From Sparassis latifolia (lineage: Eukaryota > Basidiomycota > Agaricomycetes > Polyporales > Sparassidaceae): DNA of 64,000 nucleotides. Shown piece by piece: positions 22,833 through 33,977 of the stretch. Location: contig CM031561.1 of assembly GCA_018466975.1 (NCBI GenBank), positions 2,976,001-3,040,000 of the forward strand, in the 5' to 3' direction. A model generated the notes under the pieces. That model made no database searches. It was not told the DNA's origin and saw only the letters and a program-made list of their open reading frames with translations. Within the stretch, counting starts at the first letter, position 1. Each line of letters begins with the position of its first letter. The translations under genes were made by a program, and so were the position numbers.

Positions 22833-23204
22833 AATAAAGTCGCAATATGCAGACCTTGTAGGGAACTCAAATAACAGGACAGAAGAGCTGGGCAACACAG
22901 CTAGAGTCCAGAAGTGAGTCACTGAATAATATTGAGGACAAAGTACTCTACTCACCTAGAGTCCAGAAGTGAGTCACTGAGGACTCAGAGTGGACTCTAG
23001 GGGGTTTATATCTACCTAGAGTGTGGCTATACAAACCTGTGAGTAACACAGGATTGTGGTTATGAACATAGGCAGGCATAGCTATGCATAGCTTCTACAT
23101 AGCAGTGCATAGCGCAGCCTGATCAATAGGTATCTAGGTGTACAGCATCTTGCATTGCTTTGAGTCTAGACACTTAAGAGACTGATGGATTATCTAATCT
23201 AACA
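22833..23204 (-). repeat. Ty1/copia 5' LTR (inferred)
   Basis: Read on the minus strand the segment starts TGTTAGATTAGATAATCC at 23204, contains a TATA-like ATATAAACCCCCTAG (about 23000), and ends close to the candidate primer-binding site. An internal direct repeat, TAGAGTCCAGAAGTGAGTCA, is present near 22911 and 22960. No matching 3' LTR was seen because the element is cut off after gag. The exact 3' boundary is uncertain. Confidence 0.5.
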
Positions 23205-23359
23205 CGGTGTGCATCACTGCACGCGCGCTCCCGAGGCCTAGCAATTCAGGGCGAGAAAACATCTTTGCCAGGCCATGATGCTCAGTGAGCATTAAGTTGC
23301 GCGAGGTACTTTGCGTGAGTATTCCTCAATATCTTGTCCGCGCAACTGTACCCTTGTCA

Positions 23360-23664
23360 TTGTCTACAACATGGTTATTCACTGCAAGTGACTCAACCTG
23401 CAAAGCAAAGCTGTATTGTTTGCGGATGTGGTGCGCACCGGACCAAAAAGGTATGACTCACCTGAGCCCATCGGGTTGCCGTTTACATGTAAACAGCAGA
23501 GGGTCTGCAGTGTCTGCTCACAAGCACATTGTCGTGCATGCTACATGCTACACGCATCCAGTGAAGCCCCAGGTCCAGCCTGTAGAGCGGGCCATCGTGT
23601 GTTCAAGGAAATGCGGATGGCAAGGCTACACCTCCTAGAGAAATGGCTCCGCGACGACAGTAGA
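23360..23664 (+). CDS. Cys-rich putative zinc-binding protein, partial model
   Basis: Two plus-strand blocks join across a 49-bp candidate intron (23451-23499, GTATGA..CAG). The first ends SCIVCGCGAHRTKK; the second, 23500-23664, continues in frame with RVCSVCSQAHCRACYMLH and a basic/hydrophobic stretch (FKEMRMARLHLLEKWL), then meets a possible splice donor (GTGAGT at 23665). The joined pattern C-X2-C-X-C..H..C-X2-C-X4-C-X2-C looks like a small zinc-binding module. The start codon and any later exons were not found; the frame is open for some distance before 23390 without a good ATG. The family is unknown. It could be a decayed gene fragment at the edge of the repeat compartment. Confidence 0.35.
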
Positions 23665-24308
23665 GTGAGTCGCTGTCGCACTCGCCATTCAGAGACTAGC
23701 TCAGTGATGCTTCCAGGAACCTTGCTAGCTAGGAGTAGCCCGTTGCGCGCCATCTATCAGTAGATAAGTCACCGATTCAAATTTTGAAAACCCAACCATT
23801 TCGCGTTAGTAACAACAGCAACCCGGCGCAGCAAGCAAAGTGTTGGAGACGCGTGTGAGCAAGACGATGAGTAGCTAGGGCCACACAGTGACGCGCAACG
23901 ACGAGAGAGCGAGTGCCAGGATCCCACTGAGGCCGCCGCTCGTTCCGAGCAAGCTGCAGAGCGCGTCGGGAGTTTCCTAATAGGGGGAGAAGATCCAGAT
24001 CTCACTAGTAGGTGGCGTCAATCGGTACAGCGAGCTCGCGTTTTACATAACCATGCCACCGATAAATATTGATTTCTCCCATTTTCATCAGCGCCTTCAG
24101 CCCATTGCGTGCTGTCGGCCCTAGGTACAGCCTTACTCGCCCTCGGGCGTGCGCTAAAAACTCGCAGACATCTCGAATCCCAGCGTTGTGGTCTTCCTCG
24201 GCACCCCTAACAGGTGCCCTACGGTAATTATTCTCTTTGGCACTCCCCAGTCTTTCTGCAGCCGTGGCTCTGCGAGCTTCGCCAGACCCCCGCAACGTTC
24301 TGCGTACC

Positions 24309-26746
24309 ATGCTCACGCATCGCTTTTCCGACCCCGACGACCCCCTATCGCGCGCTATCGCCCCTCCTGCGAACGAGACCGCAGAGGAACGCACCGAGCG
24401 TCTAGCACGCGAGGCGCACGCGCAGCACGTAAGCGATGAAATCGACGAGGAGCTGCTCCGGGATCATCTAGTGTTCAAGAAGAACAAAGGGATGTTCAAG
24501 CTCCTGCTACTCGGCCAGAGCGAGAGTGGTGTGTACTCCATACTGCTGGCATACTCACCATGACTCACCCGGGTGCTCGCAGGCAAGTCCACCACCCTCA
24601 AAAGTGAGAGCACCACCTTTATTCTCGAGCACACGCCACTGACTGCGCGCACACAGACCTCCAGTTAACGTTCGCCCCACAGGCCTGGCAGGCGGAACGC
24701 ACGTCCTGGCGCGCAGTCATCCAGCTCAACCTTGTCCGCTCCGTCAACGCAATCCTCGACGTGCTCGCTGAGGAGATGGCCCCACCCGCGCGCGGCACTG
24801 GCCCGTACAGCCAGACATCGCCGACGACCCCGTACACGTCCCTACCCTTTTCCTCAGTCTCTCGCCCTTTGTCACAGACGCAGCAGACACCACCGCAGTT
24901 CACGCCAATGCACGCGCTGCTGAAACTCCGACTCGCGCCCCTCCGCCGCGTTGAGGCGGACCTGAAGCAGCTACTCGGTGCTGCGACGGGGGAAGTGCCA
25001 GGCAGTCCCGCGTCGACGATCGTGAGCCTGTCGCAGTCCATCCCGAACTCGCCCGTAGTCCTCGTGAAGGCTGAATCGGCCGACGCGCCGCAGCAGGCAG
25101 ACGTTTTTGTACGCTCTCACCGCTCGTGGCGGGACGCGCTACAGGAGCAGTGTAAGGACAAGTCGCGGTCGCCGCCTGGTGGGAATAGGAGGGAGCAGAA
25201 CCGGAGCGGGGACATGAAGCGTGCACGGGAGATGTTGGATGACGCCACTGAGATTCTTGCGGGGTGCCGTGAGGATATGCGGATGTTGTGGGACGACTCG
25301 GTCGTGCGCGCCATGCTGCGGAGAAGAAGGCTGAAGTTGGAGGAGACACCCGGATTGTGAGTCTTTCAAGCTTTTGAGTTTTCCACCTGCGTTGCGAGGT
25401 CTCTACCCCCTTTTGCCCTTCCGCCAAACTGAGACCACTTGCTCCTTTGCAATATTACTTGGATGTGATGAGTGGAGTACCGACGCTGCAAGTCAGGTTC
25501 TGCAGACGAGTAGCGGTTTCGTTTGGGATATGGGCTTGAATTGCTTCAAGTAATGACTTACGTTGTGCCATGACTTTGACAGAATATGTCAATGTCACCG
25601 ATTCATCTCGTTACGTGACAACTGTACCTTTCCTTCTTTCCGATGTTTTCGGACATCAGACCTCTGCACCTCTCGTGACCGAGAGAAATCCTAACATCGA
25701 GAATGCTGAGCTGACCAATTACCACAGTTTCCTGGATGACATCGACCGCATCTCACAACGCGGATACCAGCCCTCGGATGACGACGTGCTACGCGCCCGC
25801 TTGCGCACCGTCGGCGTGCAAGAGTACAGCCTCGTATTCGAGGATGGTGAGTCCCTTATTTATGCAACTTCTCCTTTGTAACTCCCCCAATTTGTGCTCA
25901 ACTGGTATTTTGGGACACGGATGATGCTGACTTGCTCAGCTCCGCTTGCAACAGCCGCAATTGACACGGGCGGCCTCGTCTCGAAAGAGTGGATAATTTA
26001 CGACGTAGGCGGCACACGAACGTCGGTACGCCGCCTTTCACTCGCGATCATCCGCCACACGCTGACTTTCTCCATTCATGCTCTTACTCAATGACGTTAT
26101 GAGTGCAGCGCGCCGCGTGGGTCCCGTACTTCGAGGACGCGAACGCGATCATCTTCCTCGCGCCGATCTCGTGTTTCGACGAGCTTCTCGCCGAAGACCG
26201 GAGTGTGAACCGGCTCGAGGACTCCTTCGCACTCTGGAAATCCGTCGTTGGCAGCAAGCTCCTCGCACGCAGTGTCATCATCCGTGCGTTCGCTTTGAAG
26301 TCTCTATTTTTTCCAACAGCACACTGATTATCCTACCATTCCTTTCCACAGTGTTCTTGAACAAGTATGATTTGCTCCAGGCGAAGCTCGGCAATGGTGT
26401 CAAAGTCAACAAGTCCATGCCGAGCTTTGGGGACAGGCAGAACACCGCCCCTGTTGTCGCAAAATGTATGAACAATTGTGCAGTCTAGCCGCTCGACACT
26501 GAGTGCTGAATGTCGATCTATATCCTCAGATTTGTATCAGAAGTTTCGCGAGCAGTACTTGCAGCTTTCCCCCGAGCCACGCACGTTCTACGGGTACCTC
26601 ACCTCGGTTGTAGTGCGTCCCATCTTTATGTATGAGGTGACTCGCTGCTCACCTTCGTGTAGGACGCAAAGGCTACAGCGTCCACGCTAGCTTCCGTGCG
26701 CGATGGTATATTCCGGCAGCATCTCAAAGAGGCGGATTTGGTATGA
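24309..26746 (+). CDS. Divergent heterotrimeric G-protein alpha subunit
   Basis: Nine exons (24309-24528, 24583-24603, 24657-25356, 25728-25846, 25940-26025, 26109-26283, 26352-26465, 26530-26612, 26663-26746) sum to 1602 bp, exactly 533 codons plus stop. The P-loop is GQSESGKST (residues 69-77); switch I keeps the catalytic Arg and the Thr (RARLRTVG, Arg338, Thr341). Switch II is DVGGTRTSRAAW, with Thr379 where nearly all G-alphas have the catalytic Gln. The guanine-specificity motif is NKYD (444-447) and the TCAT-type loop is TSVV. The protein starts MLTHRF, so it lacks the Met-Gly myristoylation signal. The helical domain carries a Ser/Pro-rich insertion of more than 100 residues (exon 3). 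Intron 3 is 371 bp, the others about 50-95 bp. Presumed role: receptor-coupled signalling at the membrane, probably with altered GTP hydrolysis. Confidence 0.9.
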
Positions 26747-27026
26747 TGAGCCGTCTAGCATACGACTCCGACTTGTATATGCTTCATGTTCCAGCACAGA
26801 TCGATAACATTGTACAATCTAGACTTCTGCGCATAGAGTAATCTACAGTAAATGTTCCTGTTCTTCGATGTTTGTTCTCAGTACCATAACCACCGGCAGG
26901 TGACCTACCTACATGCTCCTTCACCTTGCTGTATAGCAGCATAGAATACATCATCTGCAAATCCAGCCGTGCTGTTCATATGTAGAGCTATATGTACAAT
27001 TTCAGTGATTATATGGAAACACAGTA

Positions 27027-29620
27027 TTATAACGGCCGCCAGCCCTCGCCTACGGGCCACTTCAAGTTATCCCTCTCGACCCCCAGAAGGTCTTTCCTCC
27101 CGTTCTGGCCTTTCTCCATCCTCCGCCTCCGTAAGCGCTCCTCCCATGCATGCCCCTCCGGCTCCTCCGGGCCCGTATCAACATCCAAGTCCTGGTCCAC
27201 ACTGCTCTCATCGGTACCCAAGCCCACGTCGCCGTCTCCGCCGCTCTCCCCGGTGTCAGTGCTGACGAGCCGCTCCTCACTTCGCTGCATCATCCACCGT
27301 GGCCCGTTCTGGTGCTGCACGAACCCGCGACGGGTGAGCCCCGCCTCCGCCTTGTACCGCGCGTTCTCGAGGTGCGGCTGTGCGCGCTGATGCAGTCCCA
27401 CGAGCGTCTTCTGCAGGCTAGCCATCGGCGACCCCTCCGACATCGCGTCCCGTTCCTGCCGCGGCCGTCCCGCGAGCGAGGACGACATCGAGAGGTGGCG
27501 CGAGAGCCCTCGTTGGCCCTGACTGTAGCTATGCGTCGGCGGCGCAGAGGGGAGCGTGCTCGGAAACGACGCATGCATGGGCGACGGGACGGGAGATGTC
27601 AGCTCCAGCGCAGTTGGCGACGGGCTGAGCTGTACGCTCTCGGGCCGCCGTCTTAGTGGCGGAAGCACCGGAGGCGGCGATGACGAGCGCACGCTCTTCG
27701 ACCGGAGCGTACGCAGCGAGGGCGCCGAATTGGGCGAGCCCGGAGAGTCGGGTGATGGTGGGACCATATCGCCTTGCCCTGCCAGTATCGGCTTGAGGTC
27801 GGGGTGCATTGGTGGCGGCTCGTTCGGCAGATCGACGAACGCGCGCGGCGGTGTGCGTGAGGGAGACCGTGCACCCACGCTTTTGCTAAGAGGGCCCAAA
27901 GAGCGTTGGTACGCCACGTCCCGTGCTCGGAACGGCGAGCTCGACACCGTCGCGTGCGCCACCTGTTCAAAGGATCGCGCGGTAGCCGTCGACGACGCCG
28001 GCGGGCTGACCCTCGGGCGAGGCGGCAACGTCGGCCGTTTCTCGCGCTCGCGGGAGCTGACCGACGGAGATTTGGATGAGCCCGACCCGGCCAGGTCCTT
28101 CATCGGACTGATACTGCGCGTGCGCCGCGACGTGGGCACGCTACTCTTCAGCACCTCCAGAACCCGCTCCTTCTCGAGCCGCTCCTCCGCCTTCTTCAGA
28201 CTCTGCGCCACCCGCCCCGCCTGCAGCGACTGCTGGATCAGCGTGTTCGTCGGGGGACCACCGTATCCGTGGTGAGTGGTATTCCGCGGCTGGGGAACGA
28301 CGAGGGAAGAGTGTCGTGGTGGAGGCGCCGGAGCCGCGGGCTTGCGCGGCGGAAGAGGCGGCGTCCTAACTTCAAGCGACTGGCGCGTGGGAAGAGGTAG
28401 CGTCCGGACCTCCAGCGACGCGCGACCAGGTGCGGAAGGGCGCCGCGCCAGAAATGGATTCGTGCTTGGCTTAGGAGGCACTGGCGGAACCACGTCGGGA
28501 AGCGACGCTGGAGATGAGGTTCGGGATTTCTCGACCGTAGGCGTGAAGAATGGATTGACATCTGGCGCTGGCGGGTCAAACACCACTGGCTGCGATGGAG
28601 GTGGGTGTACTGGTTCCGCCGGTGACGAAGGGAAATCCGGGTGGGCTGCGTATGACCAGTTAGATACTGACGTAAATGTAAGGCGCACAGAAGAAATAAA
28701 TGAGCAGTTGTCAAATATTAAACTTGCATATACTTTCACGATAGGGATACAATTGACGCCACGACCCAACGGCGTAAAACGAGGCCAGTGCACATTGCAG
28801 TGATAAGCTCTTGGACCAGCAAGAAATACCTCGACATCTCACGAGTTCGAGCACTGCAGGAAGTCGTGCATAATTATATGCGACTCGTTTGCCGTGGAAC
28901 AGCACGTCTTGTGCGTTAGCTTGATTGAAGGCCCGGAAACTGGCTCAACACGACACGCCAGGGCAGCAGGCAGCGCCCTGCCCATACAATGCAGCTACGA
29001 CGTTGTTCGCCGCATTGAAACAACACCACTACCAGCACGTAGCGATACGTGTGGGCATTGGGGAGCACATACGCGCATCACACAAGTGACAGATCGTTTG
29101 CTGGGCCGCAGTCCGCTACACCTAGCCAACGTGTCACTTGGAAACGCCGATTGTGCATCCTTCGAACCACAGGAATACATGGAGGCCACCACAGTAACGA
29201 TAGTAAACTCACCCTGGACGAAGACAAGTGAGGAGTCAACCTGCTTTCCGTGCAACACGTGCGTGATTAGCCTGAGCACGGCGAAAAACTGGCCGCCATT
29301 GATTGCGTCGGTTTGACCGAGATTGGGACAGAACAGACGCAGAACCTGGAAGGGGAAATGCCACAACTAGTGAGGACGGGCGTCAAGTACGATGAGGTTC
29401 TGAGACGTACCGAGTCGACAACGGGAGGCGCAATGGTGGTGTAGCGACCTCTGAGCCACGCACGGGCTTCGCGCACGCCAATTTTAAGGCCCTCGTAGTA
29501 GGCATCGTCGTGCACGGTGAGAGAATCTGGGTCTGCTTCGGCGAGGTCGCGCAGCGAGGCGATGTAAAGCGGATATTCTGAGTCGTTGAGCGCGGACACA
29601 TGCAGGATAAGCGGACGCAT
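27027..29620 (-). CDS. Proline/serine-rich protein with N-terminal EH-like domain
   Basis: Three exons on minus: 29411-29620, 29213-29345 and 27027-28645, totalling 1962 bp (653 residues plus stop). Exons 1 and 2 form an EF-hand/EH-like region: a helical start (SALNDSEYPLYIASLRDLAE), then PNLGQTDAINGGQFFAVLRL and GKQVDSSLVFVQ. The INGGQFFAVLRL pattern recalls EH domains of endocytic adaptors, which bind NPF motifs. The rest is disordered: Pro-rich stretches (PPVPPKPSTNPFLARRPSAP), a short coiled coil (KKAEERLEKERVLEVL), Ser-Pro-rich regions and an acidic/basic C-terminus. NPF occurs twice, suggesting endocytic partners or self-binding. Intron 2 is long (567 bp) for this genome. Function in endocytosis or actin patches is an inference; the domain call is moderately sure. 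Confidence 0.7.
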
Positions 29621-29839
29621 TCTGCGTCTTGTGCGTGGAGTCTGATGAACAGAAAAAATACAGTCGAGACGGTGAGAACGATGATGAGGGAGCAAACAGA
29701 GGAGTGCAGGTCGATGACAGGCAGCACAGCACGCGCCTGTCATCGTGCCCGCGTAAGCGCACCAGCCTTTCTTGGCTTTCTCCTAGCCTCTTTCCAAGGG
29801 TTTCCGAGAAAACACAGAAAAACCTAAAACATATCCTCA

Positions 29840-30640
29840 CATGTCACTGCGATGATCCCTTTTTTTTCAACTTTTGTTGTCGAAACCATCGTGTTGTTGA
29901 AACCATCGCCTTCCTATTGATATGTCGATTTCTCGTCGAAGCTCATGAAGATGGCTCAGTGTGCTCAGCGGACGATGAACATATTATCTCCATCGTTACA
30001 GGAACAGTACGCATGAAGATAATTGGACAGAACATAATTTCCAGTCACACCGGTAGGTATATTGCGTACTCTCCAACGAACTCACTACGAGGAGACACTG
30101 GTAAGCCGAACCTGTCAGAAATTACTGCGCAGCGAAGATACTCTATAATTGCTTCGGATCCCATGCAAGACTTCTCTGACCTCGACATCTTCCATGGTTA
30201 TGCACAGATCACGGCTAATCCCATCGGTTTTTCCTTTCCTGTGTCAGAGGTAGGTGTTCTTTTACTCCATAGTGAAGATTCTCTATGATTGCTACCTTCT
30301 CTAGCTTCGGCATCTACCATGGTTCTGCACAGCTCACGGATAATCTCATGGGTAGTTTTGTTCAGGCGTCTATCGAGGTATGTTTTATTTTGTTCGCTCA
30401 AGGCCGAGGCGTGACTTCCTCAGAACCACGCTGTGCGACGTGTAACATGGAGGGGAACTGCCATGTCTGCATCTGCCTACCATGACTTCCACCGTACAGT
30501 TGCATGTTCCGATCTGTCTTCGCGTTTGTCTAACGTCGTCCCAGTGTGAGATCGCGGTCTGCGCACGTTACGGAATTCTCGATTTAATTACCCCAGTGTC
30601 TTCGAACCGTGCCTAGACAAGCGCCGAAACTGCTAGGACA
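29840..30640. other. Intergenic stretch with an imperfect tandem duplication
   Basis: A block of about 100 bp near 30130-30230 (GAAGATACTCTATAATTGCTTC..CATCTTCCATGGTTATGCAC) is repeated with divergence near 30270-30360. No supported gene; it may hold the promoter of the BTB gene on its right. Confidence 0.4.
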
Positions 30641-30767
30641 TGCGCCTGGACACGTGCAGGTCCACCCCTCTCCCCTGCGCTAGCTATGGAGATGCAAGAT
30701 TGCTCAAGCCCACCACTAGTTCCTCAGTTCGCATATCGTGTCCCACTCTTTCCCCGAGGTATTCTCT

Positions 30768-31861
30768 ATGCCTGGAGCTTACGTACGGTCTCAACCGCGC
30801 CGTCGTACAGAGACACGACTACCTTTCCCATGCGAAGGCGAGCCACGGCCGGACGCAGAGTTCTGGTTTGCGGACGGGAACATTGTTCTCATCATGGACT
30901 GCACCGCCTTTCGAGTACACCAGAGCGTGCTCTCTCGACACTCCGACATCTTCCGCGACCTCTTCACTATCCCGCAGCCTGCTGACACAGAGACCATGTT
31001 CGGCTGTCCCGTTGTCCAAATATACGATCCCCTTTCGGATATACGCCTCTTGCTACGTGTCTTGTACGATGGTGGCAGGTGTGCCTCCATCATTCCCCTG
31101 TTCTTGTCCCCGGGATATGCTGACGCAAATGAAGGCATTGTTTAGAGCACACGCCGGAGCTCGAGTTCGCGATCGTGGACGTCCTGGTCAGACTCGGACA
31201 CAAATACCAGGTGGAGGACCTCCGCGCGGACGGCCTGGCGCGGATAAAGCGGGTCTTCACCGACAACTTCGATATGTGGGATTCCCACTCGCGGTCGGGG
31301 AAAATGGGCACGGAGCTTCTGCGCCTCACACGCCTGGACGCCATGTCCGCGGTGAACCTAGCGCGCATCGCTAATGCTCCGTCCCTGCTGCCGGTCGCCC
31401 TCTATTATTGTTGCCAGCTGGATATTTATGAACTCTGCAGGGGTGTGCCTCGCGCGGATGGCACGACGGAACGGTTGTCCTCAGAGGACATGGATCGGTG
31501 CATCGACGGAATGTCCACCCTGGCGCAGAAATGCGCCAGCGGAGCGCCGCTAAAATTGGCATGGAAGTACGCCAGGTGTACGAGCTACGGACGATGCGTG
31601 GAGATCAAGCGTGAGCTCCTGGTGAAGCTCCAGGGTGCCGAAAAGCGGTTCGACGCTCTCGCTCCGATGGATGACGATATTGACTGGCTATGCGCGACCT
31701 ATGGGCTGTGCGAGGAATGTAAGCAGGTTATGAAGACGAAACACCTGAAGTATCGACGTCGGGTCTTCAAAGAGCTTCCGTCCTACTTTGGCCTCGTCGA
31801 ATGGGCACAGCTTCGAGCTGCGGAGGCTGCGAGCAGAGGTGGGATCTTTCTGCCTAAATAG
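30768..31861 (+). CDS. BTB/POZ-domain protein, copy 1
   Basis: Two exons, 30768-31078 and 31135-31861, separated by a 56-bp intron with a CTGAC branch point; total 345 codons plus stop. The N-terminal BTB domain reads FWFADGNIVLIMDCTAFRVH, then SVLSRHSDIFRDLF, GCPVVQIYD and LLLRVLYDG, the usual order of the strand-helix core that mediates dimerisation and, in many proteins, cullin-3 binding. After the intron come LVRLGHKYQVEDLRADG and a helical C-terminus ending in a small Cys pair (LCEECKQV) and LPSYFGL. This layout belongs to a BTB family much expanded in Agaricomycetes, whose members have unknown substrates. The ATG at 30768 was chosen because it gives consistent phase and precedes the conserved domain. 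Paralogues lie at 48792 and 50498. Confidence 0.85.
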
Positions 31862-32950
31862 TTTTGTATTGACATCGTTTCTAGTGACGGACGATTCTCG
31901 TTGTAATTTCCGAACCAAGTAGGCACGAAGTCTCACCGTTCGTCGCAAAATGGCCCTACCAATGACGTTAATACCAAGTCAGCATCAGTGTTCGGCCGCA
32001 CAACCGCCTGCGATCCATACCCCTGAAGAATCGTACTTGATGTCTGTTCGGAAGTCTGGCGAATCTTCTGCATTCGAAAACAGGTTGACTCTGAGTTACT
32101 AATGCCATAATGTCGGCTGCATGGTTGCGAATGCATCGTTCTCAGGAGACGAAGTTGTAACGTTTTATAGGGCATGTTCTACTTTCCCAGCCACTGGCAA
32201 TCCCTTCGTCTTATACTTTGAGTAGAATATTAATGACATGATGCAGTGTTTGTGCTTCTCGGTGAGACGCGACACGTGTTCCAAAGCCGTTCAAACTTCA
32301 AATCCACGCTCCTGCGCCATTCGCGCCGCACACCTCTTTCACCCTCTTTTTAGTGTTTTCAAGAGCGAGCAAGCGTGTGGGAAGTTCCGGGAACATTAAA
32401 TTTCCACGACAGCGATGTCGGAGTACTGTAGCCCAGCTCCTTTGACGAAAACGTCGTCCTCTTTACGCGGTGCACCACTTTTCGCGTCCACTGACTCTAT
32501 CCGGCATTCCCAGGTCGACAGGCTGTGGGAGTCCTTCTGATGTCGAATAGTGTCGTTTGTTTTTGATGTTCTTCCCAACGATCTTTGCTCCAGACATGAG
32601 TTGCGCCTTACTGCAAGATAGTTGGCTCCTATCCATCCAAGTGCTGCGACGGCCGCCATATATATGCACCAGAGAAGGCTTTGTTTAATATAGACAAATT
32701 CACTGGACGAACTCCCGGTAGTCGTATTGCAAAACTATTTGCGTCCTTCAGTACGACTACATGGATTTCGGCTTGGCCGCGAGAGCCTCAAGAACATAGC
32801 GCTAACGTGCACAATATTCGGGGATATATGAGTCGTAACCCTAAGGTAAAGGATGGAACATACTATGCCGCTGTTAAGGAGTATTATGGGAGACATTGCC
32901 GGGTCGGCCGGATTTTAGACGCGATCCAACATCCGTGAGTTGTTCCTCTT
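31862..32950. other. Intergenic stretch, no supported gene
   Basis: Open frames on both strands are short and without recognisable domains. No repeats or RNA genes were identified. Confidence 0.3.
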
Positions 32951-33977
32951 CTCTCGTTTGGCTATCCGTCAGTAATTGTCTGTGCAGCAGCTCAAGCATA
33001 GCGAGAACTTTCGTGAGATCGGTCTCCAGCTTTTTTTCCGCGTTTACTCCCCAAGTCAGACATTTCAAGTACGAAGCTCGTCGGTACAGAAAAGGTCTCT
33101 TCCCCAATGTCGACTTGAAACCATACTTCTGATCAGTGGAAAATGGCACATCCCAATCCCTGAGATCCGTCTATTCGCTAACTTCCGTACTCTCGTCTGG
33201 CGGGTAAGCGGTCTCCAAGTCTACCGTCACGCAGCTCTGCTTCCTAGCACAGGCTTGACGCGCTTCGAGATCGCGCTCTGCTGTGGGACGGCGCCAGAAT
33301 TGGATGCACCGAACCTGCCGACTATGTTCCTGTCTCACAGGACCCGATGAGATGCTTCCTAACCATCTCAGAAGCAAGACCAACTCATGAAGATCTATAT
33401 AGAAATTACGCCGCTTCGAGATTTCATTTCTGGTCCAGTTATCCCGTCTTGAGGTGGTAACGGCTCTGTCTGGAATCCCGTTGTTGATTTCTGCATGCGC
33501 AGTGTCAATACACCTCAGGACTTCAAGCCCAGATTTGCTTGCTTGGAGATTCTCACGCTTCTCAAGGTCGATAAGCTCGATGATATGTCACTTTGTGATT
33601 TTGGTGAATGTGAAATTGGAATCGACTTCGAGAAGTTCGTCATAATGATATCCGCTCCGGTTGCAAACTTGCTAACGGAGCATCTCCAAATTCTCTCCAG
33701 GATCCCATGGCCTCGAGCTATTCACCTTCACTGCAGAGCGCGTTCCGCCGACAAGCTCGGACATCTCCATGTCAGTTGGCCGCTTAACAATCCGTCCAAG
33801 GTTGGTGGGTCCTTCTTCACCAGGCTCAGCGGAGCTTGCGAAGATCTCCATTTGTTACATTACCGATGGAACGAGCGCGTGCCGCTCATTATGTTTTCTT
33901 CTTTGACGGCACGCTGCGAGAAGTTGAGCGTGACCATAATGGACTTCGAGGCGAGCGAAGCTGATCTAAAAAGGTGA
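32951..33977 (+). pseudogene. Possible F-box/LRR-like remnant
   Basis: Plus-strand blocks have the leucine-rich look of the C-terminal part of basidiomycete F-box proteins: IPEIRLFANFRTLVWRVSGL and a following segment (33137-33350), then CLEILTLLKVDKLDDM and SSLTARCEKLSVTIMD in an open frame ending at 33977. The blocks lie in different frames, and I could not join them by convincing introns or find an F-box. It could be a decayed F-box gene or a divergent gene whose introns I missed. Confidence 0.3.

Noticed and set aside
27150..28275. Long plus-strand open frames opposite the proline-rich gene
   Set aside because: Antisense shadows of a GC-rich, Pro/Ser-rich coding region on minus; no domain and no splice logic.
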